A stretch of DNA of 64,000 nt from Vulgatibacter incomptus (GTDB lineage: Bacteria; Myxococcota; Myxococcia; Myxococcales; Vulgatibacteraceae), in the NCBI RefSeq assembly GCF_001263175.1, contig NZ_CP012332.1:1795501-1859500 (forward strand), given 5' to 3'. The position numbers and the translations under genes are program-made. The notes under the pieces were generated by a model. That model searched no databases and was not told where the DNA came from. It saw only the letters and a list, made by a program, of their open reading frames with translations. Below, piece after piece: positions 35,313 to 44,324 of the stretch (positions are counted from its first letter, which is position 1; each line of letters opens with the position of its first letter).

Positions 35313-37451
35313 ATGAACCTGCGTCGGTGGCTGTTTGTAGGACTACTTCTTCTCGTCTCCTCTTCATGCAAGAACAAGGAGCATCTCGTCGCCGCGCCGA
35401 AGTTCGCGAAGCTCGAAGCGACTCCGAATCCGCTCGTGTTCGGCGATGTAGGCGCGGGTCTCACCCGGCTCATGAGGGTGCGCATCTCGAACACGGGAGA
35501 TCTCGCCGTCGACCTGAAGATTCCGTCGATCGAGGCGAGCGATCCGGAGATCTTCTGGCTGCCGGCACAGGAGTACCCGAGCCGGCTCGACCTGGGCGAG
35601 GACGCGGAGATCACCGTCGCGTTCTCCCCGAAGGCCGACGGCGCGACCAGCGCCGCGCTCCACCTCCTCGACCTTGAAGGCGCCAAGCTCGTGACGGTAC
35701 GCCTCGAAGGCAATGGAGGCGGCCCCTATCTCGCGTTCGATCCACCCTCGCTGGATTTCGGACGACAGCCGGCACGTTCGGAGACCAGGCGTTCGGTCTC
35801 GCTCGAGAACGTCTCGAACCCGACCGGCATCGTCCTCCTCGACTACGAGATCGACGGCGAGAACGCCGATGCGTTCTCGGTCACACCGGTTGGCCTGCCC
35901 TCCGAGATCGGTCTCGAGGACCTCCAGCTCGAAATCGTCTTTCACTCCATTCGAGAGGGGGAGATGTCCGCGAACCTCGTGGTTCACACCTCATCCCCTG
36001 AGCAGCCCGTCCTCCGGCTCCCTCTCCATGGCGAAGGAATGCCTCCGGTCAACTGCCAGGTGACGATCGATCCCGCCGAGGTGCGCTTCGGCATCGTCGA
36101 CTCCGAGGTGCTGAGCCAACGCGACATCCGTCTCGTCAACAAGGGCGCATCGGGATGTCCTTTGTGGGGACTTCAGTTCCAGGGTCCCGACAAATCCCTG
36201 TTCAGCCTGGCCGACCAGCCCCCCGACAACTTCGTCATCGCTCCTTCCGAGAGCCTCGTCCTGACCGTCGGGCTGAAGGCGCCGGGAAGGGACGGCGCGG
36301 TGCAGGCGGGCCTCTCCTTCGGCCTTGGAAACGGTGACACGCCCAGGCGGGAGGTTCTGCTCTACGCCCAGTTGGTCGCGGGTCTCGACCCATACCTCGA
36401 CCCCATCACGCTCGAGTTCGAGCCAACGCCCATCGACCGGCTCACGGTCGGCATGGCGGCGGTTCGCCTGAGGCGTTCCGGCACCGTTAACATGGTGGGG
36501 GCGGGCTGGGGAAACCCCACGTCGGAGGCCTTCGACTTCGGACGATCCAGCAACTACGATGGGGTGATACGGGCAGATAGGCCCTACGCGATCCCCGTCA
36601 TTTTCGAACCAAAGACGCTCGGCCTGCACACCGGCACGGTGGAGTTCCTGATCGAGGGTTTCGCCGAGCCGTTGCGGATGACGATCGTGGGCCATGGGAT
36701 TGCCCCGTGCGGCGACGGTCCCTGCCAGTGGCCCAAGGCCGAATGCTCCCCGGACGGCGAAGTCGTCGCTGGCCGCCAGACAGCGGTCGTCTCCACGAAT
36801 GCCGGCGCAGAGACCTGCCAATGGTCCGTCGCGGTAGGCGACCGGACCTCGAGGATGTCCGACACGGATCCTTCTTCGTGCCAGGCATCCTTCGTGCCCT
36901 GGATCGTAGGCGACTACCTTCTGGACCATATGATCGTCGGGGAAAGCGGGCGAGGCCACCGCTGCCGCATCCCTGTCCACGCGGATCCTCCGAAAGGGAT
37001 CTGGATCGAGGCGAGAGACCAGGCGGAGTGGTTCACTCCCCTCCTCACCCTTCTCCACTCCGACGGTGGAGACCCGGACGACAGGGATTCGTGGATCAAC
37101 TATTCACAGACTTGCAGCGCACAGGGAATGTTTCTGCAGGATTGCAGCTGGGACGACACTCAGGGCGATCCCTCCGGAGTGTTTGCGACCAATATGTATG
37201 GAGTCACCCTGATGGGCATCCGCGATCCCAGCGTCTCGCATCCCTATTTCGTGGGGATGTCCGGGCACGGAACGCCCTTGGAGCCCAGGGCTCTTCGGAG
37301 CCGGATCTATTGTGCGGGACGGCTCGTCAACGACGAAGACGTGAACTTCAAAAACGGAACCGAATTCCAGGTGATCGGTAAGCTCGAGATGACCTCCGCG
37401 ACCACCTGCCAATTCACCCGCGACGACGCCCGCTGGTCTCTAGATTTCTAG
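35313..37451 (+). CDS. ASH/choice-of-anchor-D-like lipoprotein
   Basis: A 712-residue predicted lipoprotein: lipobox LLLVSSSCKN, then several ASPM-SPD-2-Hydin-like beta domains seen as PNPLVFGDVGAG, RVRISNTGDLAVDLKI, ITVAFSPKADG, PSLDFGRQPA and VRFGIVDSEVLSQRDIRLVN. The C-terminal third is Cys-rich (CGDGPCQWPKAEC, CQWSVAVGD) and ends in a domain with DSWINYSQTCSAQGMFLQDC. Such proteins are common in Myxococcota, with unknown partners. It is transcribed divergently from the RCC1 operon and lies 154 bases upstream of the second STAND gene, the same lipoprotein-then-STAND order as on the other side. Confidence 0.8.
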   Translation: MNLRRWLFVGLLLLVSSSCKNKEHLVAAPKFAKLEATPNPLVFGDVGAGLTRLMRVRISNTGDLAVDLKIPSIEASDPEIFWLPAQEYPSRLDLGEDAEITVAFSPKADGATSAALHLLDLEGAKLVTVRLEGNGGGPYLAFDPPSLDFGRQPARSETRRSVSLENVSNPTGIVLLDYEIDGENADAFSVTPVGLPSEIGLEDLQLEIVFHSIREGEMSANLVVHTSSPEQPVLRLPLHGEGMPPVNCQVTIDPAEVRFGIVDSEVLSQRDIRLVNKGASGCPLWGLQFQGPDKSLFSLADQPPDNFVIAPSESLVLTVGLKAPGRDGAVQAGLSFGLGNGDTPRREVLLYAQLVAGLDPYLDPITLEFEPTPIDRLTVGMAAVRLRRSGTVNMVGAGWGNPTSEAFDFGRSSNYDGVIRADRPYAIPVIFEPKTLGLHTGTVEFLIEGFAEPLRMTIVGHGIAPCGDGPCQWPKAECSPDGEVVAGRQTAVVSTNAGAETCQWSVAVGDRTSRMSDTDPSSCQASFVPWIVGDYLLDHMIVGESGRGHRCRIPVHADPPKGIWIEARDQAEWFTPLLTLLHSDGGDPDDRDSWINYSQTCSAQGMFLQDCSWDDTQGDPSGVFATNMYGVTLMGIRDPSVSHPYFVGMSGHGTPLEPRALRSRIYCAGRLVNDEDVNFKNGTEFQVIGKLEMTSATTCQFTRDDARWSLDF

Positions 37452-37605
37452 GAAACCGAATGAGCTGCCCCTCGGCGCAGAGCCTGCGGCCGGGGGGCAA
37501 GCTGATTCCTTCAGTTGCCGGAAAATCTTCCCCTCGTGAATGGACGCGCGTTCGACCCGTTGGTAGCATCGGCCCGAAGTCACACCGGGCCACGCGGGAG
37601 AGTGC

Positions 37606-40284
37606 TTGCGGATCGCGTCGTCGAGGACCACACGGGATCGGACCCCGTTCATCGGGCGCAGGCGTGAACGCGCTCTCCTGGTCGAGGATCTCAGTCGAGG
37701 GACCGGGTGTCTGACGCTCACCGGCCCATCCGGGATTGGGAAAACGCGTCTCGCACGCCAGGTGGCAGCGGAGATGGCCCCCTCCTTCCATGAAGAAGGA
37801 GGTGCCTGGTTTTGCAGCCTCGCTGGTTGCCAGAACCGATCGGATGTCGAGGCCTCCGTCGCTCGCGTCCTCGGAATCCCGCAGAAACAGGGCGAGCAGC
37901 TGGCGCGTGCGATCGCCCTTCGTGGGCGGACGTTGTTGCTCCTGGACAACGCCGATTCGGTGGCGACGTGGGTAGGCGAGCTGACCGGCTCGTGGCTCGA
38001 CAGCTGCATCGAGCTTCAGGTCCTGATCACTTCCATCTTGCCGACCGGCATGGAGGGAGAAGTTCGCGTCGAGATCGGCCCCCTCGAAGCTGCCGATGCC
38101 GTCGCCCTCTATCTGGAACGAGCCCATCGGGCCTGGGCGGATCGGACGTTTTCAGAGTCGGAAAAACCCGCAGTGGAAGAGCTGGTGGTCCGGCTCGATC
38201 GGATCCCGCTGGCGATCGAGCTGGCAGCAGCAAGGGTGCGTGTCCTTCCCCCTCGGGCGTTGTTGTCCCGGTTCGAAGAGCGCTTGGAGCTGCTTCGCTC
38301 TGCAACACCGGGACGTCACGGCTCCCTGCTCGGGGCGCTCACGCTGACCTGGGAGCTCCTCCACTCTCGCGAGAAGACCATTCTCTCCCGCGCTTCGATC
38401 TTCGAGGGTGGCTTTACCTATGAAGCGGCGACGGAGATCCTCGATGAGGACGCGAGCAAGGTCGAGATACTCGATCTCCTCGATGGACTTCGGAGCAAGT
38501 GCCTTCTCCAGCTCGATGACTCGGAGCCGCCTCGCTTCCAACTCTTCGAAAGCGTAAAGAAGTTTGCCGACCGTGAGCTACAACGATCCGGCCTCCAGAA
38601 TGAGACCGTCCGGAGACATTCGGCGTACTTCCTCTCGAACAGCGAACGCCACGTCGAGCGGATCGAGGGTCCGGATGGATTGGATTCGATTCGCTGGCTC
38701 AAGACCGAGCGCGAGAACCTCGTAGCGATCCACTTGCGCTCCATCGACCTTGACCCGGCTCTCGCCGCGAGAGCTGGGCTCGCGCTCGCGCCGGTGATGT
38801 TCCTGGAAGGGCAGCCGCCTTCCGAGACCCATCTCGTGGAGACGACGCTCGATGCCGCGCGGCGGAGCGGCGATCCGAACCTCATCATCCGAGCGCTCGC
38901 AAACCGCGCCAACATGATTACGCCGCACGGGAGGATCGAGGCCGCGCTCGCCGGCGTCGAGGAGGCCCTGGCCTTGTCACGCCGCGTTGGGAACCGAGAG
39001 AGGGAGGGTCACCTGCTCGTTCACGCGGCATCGCTTTACGTTCGCAAGGGAGAGATCGATCCAGCCGCTCCTTTGCTCGAGCTCGCCCTCGAAATCGGTC
39101 GCGCCGAGAGTGAACCACTGATCGAAGGCATTGCGCTGATGGCCCAGGGGACGAGAGAGCTGGCCCGCCTGGTCCTCGACGATGCGGAGCGCCTTTACGA
39201 CCAATCGCTCGAGATCTTTCGCCGGCATGGCTTCGTGAGGCGTGAAGGCGCTGCGCTGACGTGGATCGCTGGAGTCTGGACCAGCCAGGGACGGTTCCGT
39301 GAAGCACGTCGGGCCTTGCACGAAGCGCTCATACTCAGCCGGCAAATGGAGAGCCGCACCTACGAAGGCAACACCCTCATGAATCTGGGCGGAGTGGACC
39401 TGGCTGCCGGCCGGCTGGACGAGGCGGAGAGCTACTCGATCAAGTCCCTCGCGATTCATCGAGAGATGGGAAACCGGCATGGGGAGGGAATCGTAATCGG
39501 GCAGCTTGGCGTCATTGCGCTCGAGCGTGGAGACGTCGAGCTCGCCGACAGTCGCCTGATCCAAGCCGAATCGATCTTGAAAGAATGCGGCGTCAAGGGG
39601 TTTCACGCTGCGCTCCTACCCTTCGTCGCTGTGATGGAGGCGAGGGTCGGGAGATTGGCCGAAGCGCGAAGGAGCCTGAAGGAAGCGAGGGACTATTTCC
39701 TCTCGGTGAACGATCAAGGCAGTCTCTCTGCGGCGAATATCGTCGAGGGGACGTTGGAAGTCGCCACCGCCCGTATTCTTGCCTCCAGCCAAAGGAACGA
39801 GGCGGAGGCCTTGGTCGAGCGCGCCCGCTCGCGGTTGGTCGCCGCGTCGTCGCAGGAGTCCGGGAACGTGGGCGATCTATCCAAGGCCATCCGTCTGCTC
39901 AGACAAGACCTGGATCTCTGGGCTGCCGGCTCACGCGAACCGGGCCCTCAGGCTCCTGCGATGGGCCTCCGGGTTGGATCGGCTGGCGCGTGGTTCGAGG
40001 TAGCGGGAAACGAGCGTGTCGACCTGCGCCGGCGCAGCGCCCTCCGTCGCATGTTCGATGCGCTCGCCGACAAGAGGCTCAGCTCTCCCGGCGTTGGCCT
40101 GGATCCGAACGATCTCTTCGAGCTCGGCTGGCCCGGCGTGCAGCTCCACCCAGAGGTCGCCATGAAGCGGGTTTACCTCGGGATCTGGGCGCTCCGAAAC
40201 CTGGGACTCACCAACGTGCTGCTGCACCAGACCGATGGCTACCTCCTCGATCCCAAGCTCCCGCTGCTGCGACAAAACGAGTAG
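37606..40284 (+). CDS. STAND ATPase, paralogue of the 27845-30520 protein
   Basis: An 892-residue protein with the same plan as its neighbour: IGRRRERALLVEDL, Walker A TGPSGIGKTRLARQ, Walker B RTLLLLDNAD, RLDRIPLAIELAAARVRVLP, TPR-like helices (NLGGVDLAAGRLDEAESYSI) and a C-terminal winged-helix-like region (RRMFDALADKRLSSPG, LGIWALRNLGLTNVLLHQTD, GYLLDPKLPL). The start is TTG at 37606 with GGGAG upstream. Both proteins are nearly equal in length and align end to end, so they arose by duplication. The ligand may be a product related to the lipoprotein encoded just upstream; this is inference. It could alternatively be a defence-type STAND, but no N-terminal effector is present. Confidence 0.8.
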   Translation: MRIASSRTTRDRTPFIGRRRERALLVEDLSRGTGCLTLTGPSGIGKTRLARQVAAEMAPSFHEEGGAWFCSLAGCQNRSDVEASVARVLGIPQKQGEQLARAIALRGRTLLLLDNADSVATWVGELTGSWLDSCIELQVLITSILPTGMEGEVRVEIGPLEAADAVALYLERAHRAWADRTFSESEKPAVEELVVRLDRIPLAIELAAARVRVLPPRALLSRFEERLELLRSATPGRHGSLLGALTLTWELLHSREKTILSRASIFEGGFTYEAATEILDEDASKVEILDLLDGLRSKCLLQLDDSEPPRFQLFESVKKFADRELQRSGLQNETVRRHSAYFLSNSERHVERIEGPDGLDSIRWLKTERENLVAIHLRSIDLDPALAARAGLALAPVMFLEGQPPSETHLVETTLDAARRSGDPNLIIRALANRANMITPHGRIEAALAGVEEALALSRRVGNREREGHLLVHAASLYVRKGEIDPAAPLLELALEIGRAESEPLIEGIALMAQGTRELARLVLDDAERLYDQSLEIFRRHGFVRREGAALTWIAGVWTSQGRFREARRALHEALILSRQMESRTYEGNTLMNLGGVDLAAGRLDEAESYSIKSLAIHREMGNRHGEGIVIGQLGVIALERGDVELADSRLIQAESILKECGVKGFHAALLPFVAVMEARVGRLAEARRSLKEARDYFLSVNDQGSLSAANIVEGTLEVATARILASSQRNEAEALVERARSRLVAASSQESGNVGDLSKAIRLLRQDLDLWAAGSREPGPQAPAMGLRVGSAGAWFEVAGNERVDLRRRSALRRMFDALADKRLSSPGVGLDPNDLFELGWPGVQLHPEVAMKRVYLGIWALRNLGLTNVLLHQTDGYLLDPKLPLLRQNE

Positions 40285-40334
40285 GCCGACTTCATGGACG
40301 AGAGCCCGCGGGAATCCGCGAGCCCTCGCCCGAG

Positions 40335-40394
40335 CGAAGCGAGCGCGAAGGCGATCAACGAGACGATCGCCGCCTCGCTCCGACGCTCGCTTTG
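40335..40394. terminator. Possible bidirectional terminator hairpin
   Basis: CGAAGCGAGCG (40335-40345) and CGCTCGCTTTG (40384-40394) can pair over 11 bp with one G-T mismatch, with a 38-base loop. It lies between the converging ends of the STAND gene and a small exported-protein gene. No T tract is present. Confidence 0.3.
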
Positions 40395-40409
40395 GCCGGG
40401 ATCGTCGCC

Positions 40410-40652
40410 TTAGTCGCAGCGGGCCGCCTTGTTGGCGCAGATATCAACCTTGAGCATGTTCTTCACCTGCTCCGGCATCTTCTCGGGGCGATACGTGTCG
40501 GCCCTGACCTGGTCGTTCCGCCGCACCTCTACCATCTGCACGAACGAGGGGCGGGAACGCTCCGTCCTGATGTCATCCGGGAGGCGCGGGGGGGCCGCAG
40601 ACGCAGCGACCGGGATGGCGAAGGCGATCAGAGCAAAAAGAGCATTTCTCAT
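40410..40652 (-). CDS. Small exported protein
   Basis: An 80-residue protein with a clean signal peptide (LFALIAFAIPVAASAAPP) and a 60-residue mature part ending VDICANKAARCD, with two Cys that may pair. GAGGAG lies 6 bases upstream of the ATG. No family recognised. Small size but good start signals make it credible. Confidence 0.65.
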   Translation of the reverse strand: MRNALFALIAFAIPVAASAAPPRLPDDIRTERSRPSFVQMVEVRRNDQVRADTYRPEKMPEQVKNMLKVDICANKAARCD

Positions 40653-40902
40653 CGTTTTCTCCTCGGCGGAAGGGGCATCCTTCCACCGTTCCGCTCTCGT
40701 GCAGCAGGCATGCCGACCGGGTGAGGCGCCTCTTCGGGCGGTTTTCGGGCCTCTGGTTCGCAGCGCCGAACGCCAGCGGTTCTGCTTCCCGAACCCGTGT
40801 CGAATGGTTCAACAACCGGAACCTGGGCGGCAGTTGATCACACGAGCGGCGAGCCCGAGGCGCCGCCGCTCGTGCGATGAATCTCGTCGGTTCAGGCCGA
40901 GA

Positions 40903-41817
40903 TCACAGCTCCTCGTAGAAGCAAGACATCCAGTCGTCGCATTCGTTCATGCAGGCGTCGACCGCGTCCGCCTCGGCGCCGCAGTGCTCCTGCAGGCAGG
41001 TCCAATCGTCGCTCTCGAGGCAACCCGAGGCCTGGATACAGGCATCGAGAGCCTGGGTCTCGGCACCGCAGGTGACCTGGGTGCAGCCGAAGTAGGCCGC
41101 ATCCAGGCAGCCCTGGCACTCCGGGCTATCGGGATTGGCGCAAGCGCCGGTGTACGTCACCTGGCACTGGACCTCGTCATACCAGTCATCGGTCGCGGGG
41201 AACTGCGAGCTGGGCTCGAAGGTCCGAACCGCGAGAACCGTTCCCGGCGCCAGGATCTCGAACCGTCCGTCGCAGGGCGCCCAGCGCACGAGATGGAACC
41301 CGGCGCTCGCGTTCTCCGGATTGGAGAACATCCCCTGGGCCAGCTCCTGCGACGGGGCTGCGTCGAGGTAGACCAGGAAGTCGAGCCAGGAGATCCCGAA
41401 CATCCGGTCCGGAGCGTCGATGCCGTAGTCGTTCACCGTGAAGGTGCCGTCGCCGTTCACGTCCTCGAAGGCGAAGATCTCCGCGAAACCGAGGTGAACA
41501 ACCGCGTCGCCGTCCTCGATCGTCGCGAGGATCTCGCTGGGCGGCAGGGAGAATACGGACAGGTTGAACGCCTCGGGGAAGTTCCCCTGCAGCGGCGCCG
41601 ACTCCGTCGCGAACAGCGGCTCGAAGGCCACGTCGTCGACCCTCGTCCAGACCAGCCCGACGTGAGGATTCACGAGGCCGTCGTTGGCCTGGGCAACCTC
41701 ACCGGCGACGACGGCCAAGGCGACGTGCCCGGTCTTCCTCTCCACCTCCTCGTTGCACCCCGCCAACAGGGCCACCAGCGTGCTGGTCACCAGGATGTTC
41801 CCAATCAAACTCTTCAT
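40903..41817 (-). CDS. Lipoprotein with Cys-rich C-terminal domain
   Basis: A 304-residue predicted lipoprotein: MKSLIGNILVTSTLVALLAGC gives signal and lipobox. The body has an EF-hand-like loop, FEDVNGDGTFTVNDYGID, and the last 90 residues carry about 14 Cys in spaced pairs (CQGCLDAAYFGCTQVTC, CMNECDDWMSC) suggesting a disulfide-rich module. ATG at 41817 has GGAGG 5 bases upstream. It shares its plan with the adjacent 41896-42789 protein: lipobox, calcium-like loop, and Cys-rich end. The two probably arose by duplication. Function unknown; position suggests it could be a target of the upstream sigma/caspase locus. Confidence 0.75.
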   Translation of the reverse strand: MKSLIGNILVTSTLVALLAGCNEEVERKTGHVALAVVAGEVAQANDGLVNPHVGLVWTRVDDVAFEPLFATESAPLQGNFPEAFNLSVFSLPPSEILATIEDGDAVVHLGFAEIFAFEDVNGDGTFTVNDYGIDAPDRMFGISWLDFLVYLDAAPSQELAQGMFSNPENASAGFHLVRWAPCDGRFEILAPGTVLAVRTFEPSSQFPATDDWYDEVQCQVTYTGACANPDSPECQGCLDAAYFGCTQVTCGAETQALDACIQASGCLESDDWTCLQEHCGAEADAVDACMNECDDWMSCFYEEL

Positions 41818-41895
41818 TGCAACCTCCTCGAAGGCGTCCTTGCGCCTCATGCGTTGCAATTCCTTGGACACCCGATGCCGCGAAACGGGCAAGGT

Positions 41896-42789
41896 TCACG
41901 GCTTACAAAATGTGTTCATGCTGCACGACTTCACGATGCAATTCTCGTAGGCAGCCGCCTCCTTCTCGCACAAGCTCGTGATGCAGGAAGACGACCAATC
42001 GCCGCTGCAGTGGCGTTCGACGCACTTCGCGAACCGTTCCTCGTCTCGCACGCAGATACCCTCGATACACGGGACGATGATAATCTCCTCCTTGCACCAA
42101 TACGGCTCGCCCGGCTGCCCACACTCCGCCGAGCAGTCAGGTCCCTCCGGATCTCCTTCGGCCCCGGGAACCGTGGACAGGTCCGAAGCCGGAGGGAACA
42201 TGGAGATCTCGAGGGGCGTGTCCTTTGACAAAAGAGGAAAAGGAGCCGAGCACTCGTCCGTGCTCGTGAGATACACTCCTGGCACCACGCCTTGCTTGCC
42301 GAAGGCGATCTCCTGGCACTCCGCCCTGCCCGTGGAACCGACGAAGATCAGCCACTGGCTGAAGGCTCCGCCGAAGGCGAGATCGGGGGGCGCGATCGTG
42401 TTGGTCAGAGGATCGATCTCCACCCGCCCGTTTCCGTCCACGTCGTCGATCGCGACTGCGACTCCCAGAGCCATCTCGCTTCCGTACGACGTTCCAATTG
42501 CCTTCCGTGGCGGAGGGTCCCAGAGATCGACCGTGAATTCCCTAGAGAGGGGACCGGCCGAAATCGGAGCCAGGATCGTCACCGCCTCGGGCTCGCCCAT
42601 GCTGAGATCGCTGATGTTGAACCAAACGATCGCCAGATACGGATGGCGGATCGACGAGGTGCCGGCGTCGCCGACGAGGGTTCCGTGGAGGCGAACCAGC
42701 GGCTCTCCGCGGTAGGTTCCGGCGGCAATCGGATCGCCGCATCCGACGACGGCAGCGGCCATCAAGGGGAACAGTAGCTTTTTCTGCAT
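41896..42789 (-). CDS. Lipoprotein with Cys-rich C-terminal domain (relative of 40903-41817)
   Basis: A 297-residue predicted lipoprotein beginning MQKKLLFPLMAAAVVGCGD. It has a strand-rich middle (YLAIVWFNISDLSMG), an Asp-rich loop DDVDGNGRVEIDPLTN, and a C-terminal Cys-rich part (CSAECGQPGEPYWC, CVERHCSGDWSSSC, CIVKSCSMNTFC). The start at 42789 follows GGAAGGG. It is 11 bases downstream of the caspase-like gene in the same direction, so likely in the same operon. The parallel layout with the next gene suggests paralogues. Confidence 0.75.
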   Translation of the reverse strand: MQKKLLFPLMAAAVVGCGDPIAAGTYRGEPLVRLHGTLVGDAGTSSIRHPYLAIVWFNISDLSMGEPEAVTILAPISAGPLSREFTVDLWDPPPRKAIGTSYGSEMALGVAVAIDDVDGNGRVEIDPLTNTIAPPDLAFGGAFSQWLIFVGSTGRAECQEIAFGKQGVVPGVYLTSTDECSAPFPLLSKDTPLEISMFPPASDLSTVPGAEGDPEGPDCSAECGQPGEPYWCKEEIIIVPCIEGICVRDEERFAKCVERHCSGDWSSSCITSLCEKEAAAYENCIVKSCSMNTFCKP

Positions 42790-42800
42790 CGTGTCCCTTC

Positions 42801-44324
42801 CTAGAAGAACATCCCCAAACCCGCTCCCGCGCGGAACGTCACCGGCGTCTCGGTTCGCCCCTGGCCCGGGAGGAAATACGTGAGGAGCGCGCCGTCGATG
42901 CGAAGGTGGAGCGGTCCCGCCAGCGGCGCCTCGATGGTGGCCAGGGGCCCCACCTGCAGTCCATAGGACCTTCGGTCGGGGGTCTGGCGTTCGTGGAAGG
43001 CCTGGTCGAACCACGAACCTCCCGCCTCGACGCCGGCGCCGAGACTGAAGAAGCCCAGGTCGAAGGCGTGGAGGGCGCCTAGGGAGAGCGAGAGCTCCCG
43101 GGTGTCGATCCGAAGGCGTTCGCCGGTCGTACTCGACGTCGATCGTCCGACGCGCCCTTCGATGGCGAGCAGAGGAAGGTCGAAGCGGATCCCGACGCCC
43201 ATCTGGAACGCGCCGCCGAGCTCGAGGAGAGAACCGCGTACGCCGCTCTGGACGAAGGCGCTCCAGGTCGACGCCCTCTCCGTCCCTCCCTTGCGCACCA
43301 CCTGGGCGTAATCGATCCGCCGCAACGAGCCGGGCTCGACCTGGGTGGTGGCGGATTCGGTCACGGAGATCTCCCCCTGGAGCAGGAAGTCGCGGCCGCG
43401 CTTGATCACCGAATACGAGCCGGGCCGCAGCGCGAGCCGGGCCCCCTTGGCATCGGTGGTCACCTCGGCGACCACCGACTGACGCGATCCTCCTTCGCTC
43501 ACCAGCCACGATCCGCCTTCGGAAAAGGCGAGGATCCCCATCCGCCTCCCCGCCTGGACCGGCTGGGTGAGGACGAGATCGTCGCGTCCTCCGAGGTCGA
43601 AGCGGTAGGTGGGGTGTTGGGGACCGGCGGCGGTGGAGACCGAGGCCGAGAGGGTCCTCTCGGACGCGTAGGCGAAGGCCTCGCCCAGGGTCACGCGGCC
43701 GTCCCCGTCGTGGTCTGCCGCGCCGAGGAGGGCGGAGGCGAGGTAATGGGTGAAGATCGAGGCCCCGAGTGAATCCGACTCCTGAGAGTCCTCACCAGCG
43801 GCACTCGAGGTGAGAATCGCAACGCCTTCGGCGCTGGGCCTGTCGAACGCGATTCGGAAGGCGGGCCCAGGGCTTCCACCCTTGATTCGGGTGATCGCGC
43901 CGGAGCGACAGGAGTCGATCACCAGGACCCGGGCCGTCGCCGGCGAACCGGCCACCAGATCGCGAAGCTCCCGCATGTCGAGCCGGGTGCCGCCGAGGTG
44001 GAGCGATTCGGCGTCGCCGTGGCCGGAGTAATAGACGAAGAGGAGGGCCCCGCCAGGCTCCGACCGTACCCGGGCGTTGATCCCGATCAGGGCCCGGCGC
44101 ACGCTCTCGGCGTCGGCCTGGGTGACGAGGAGCACGTCCTGCGCCTCGAAATCCCCCACGTCCCGGAGGATCCGGGCCAGGCGCTCTGCATCCGACTCGG
44201 CGTAGCGGAGCTGCACCTCGCTGCGATCCCCGGCGTTGGACCCCACCACCAACGCGAAACGGCGGGCGCCCTGGGCAGGCCCCGCCGCGAGGAGAACGAA
44301 GAGGAGCGCGAGGAGCCCCCTCAT
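42801..44324 (-). CDS. Exported caspase-family (C14-like) protease with C-terminal beta-barrel-like region
   Basis: A 507-residue protein. After a signal peptide (MRGLLALLFVLLAAGPAQG) comes a caspase/metacaspase fold: RFALVVGSNAG, catalytic His in FVYYSGHGD, and catalytic Cys in VLVIDSCRSGAI. An EF-hand-like DHDGDGRVTLGEAF follows. The last 180 residues are strand-rich and end in Phe (GAGLGMFF), as in outer-membrane or autotransporter-like barrels. The start at 44324 overlaps the anti-sigma stop by ATGA. Caspase-like enzymes of this type cleave after basic residues and often act in signalling. Substrates here are unknown. Confidence 0.85.
   Translation of the reverse strand: MRGLLALLFVLLAAGPAQGARRFALVVGSNAGDRSEVQLRYAESDAERLARILRDVGDFEAQDVLLVTQADAESVRRALIGINARVRSEPGGALLFVYYSGHGDAESLHLGGTRLDMRELRDLVAGSPATARVLVIDSCRSGAITRIKGGSPGPAFRIAFDRPSAEGVAILTSSAAGEDSQESDSLGASIFTHYLASALLGAADHDGDGRVTLGEAFAYASERTLSASVSTAAGPQHPTYRFDLGGRDDLVLTQPVQAGRRMGILAFSEGGSWLVSEGGSRQSVVAEVTTDAKGARLALRPGSYSVIKRGRDFLLQGEISVTESATTQVEPGSLRRIDYAQVVRKGGTERASTWSAFVQSGVRGSLLELGGAFQMGVGIRFDLPLLAIEGRVGRSTSSTTGERLRIDTRELSLSLGALHAFDLGFFSLGAGVEAGGSWFDQAFHERQTPDRRSYGLQVGPLATIEAPLAGPLHLRIDGALLTYFLPGQGRTETPVTFRAGAGLGMFF

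Noticed and set aside
40429-42228. Long plus-strand frame opposite the Cys-rich lipoproteins
   Set aside because: Covers two genes with good signal peptides and ribosome-binding sites on the other strand; its translation is low-complexity.
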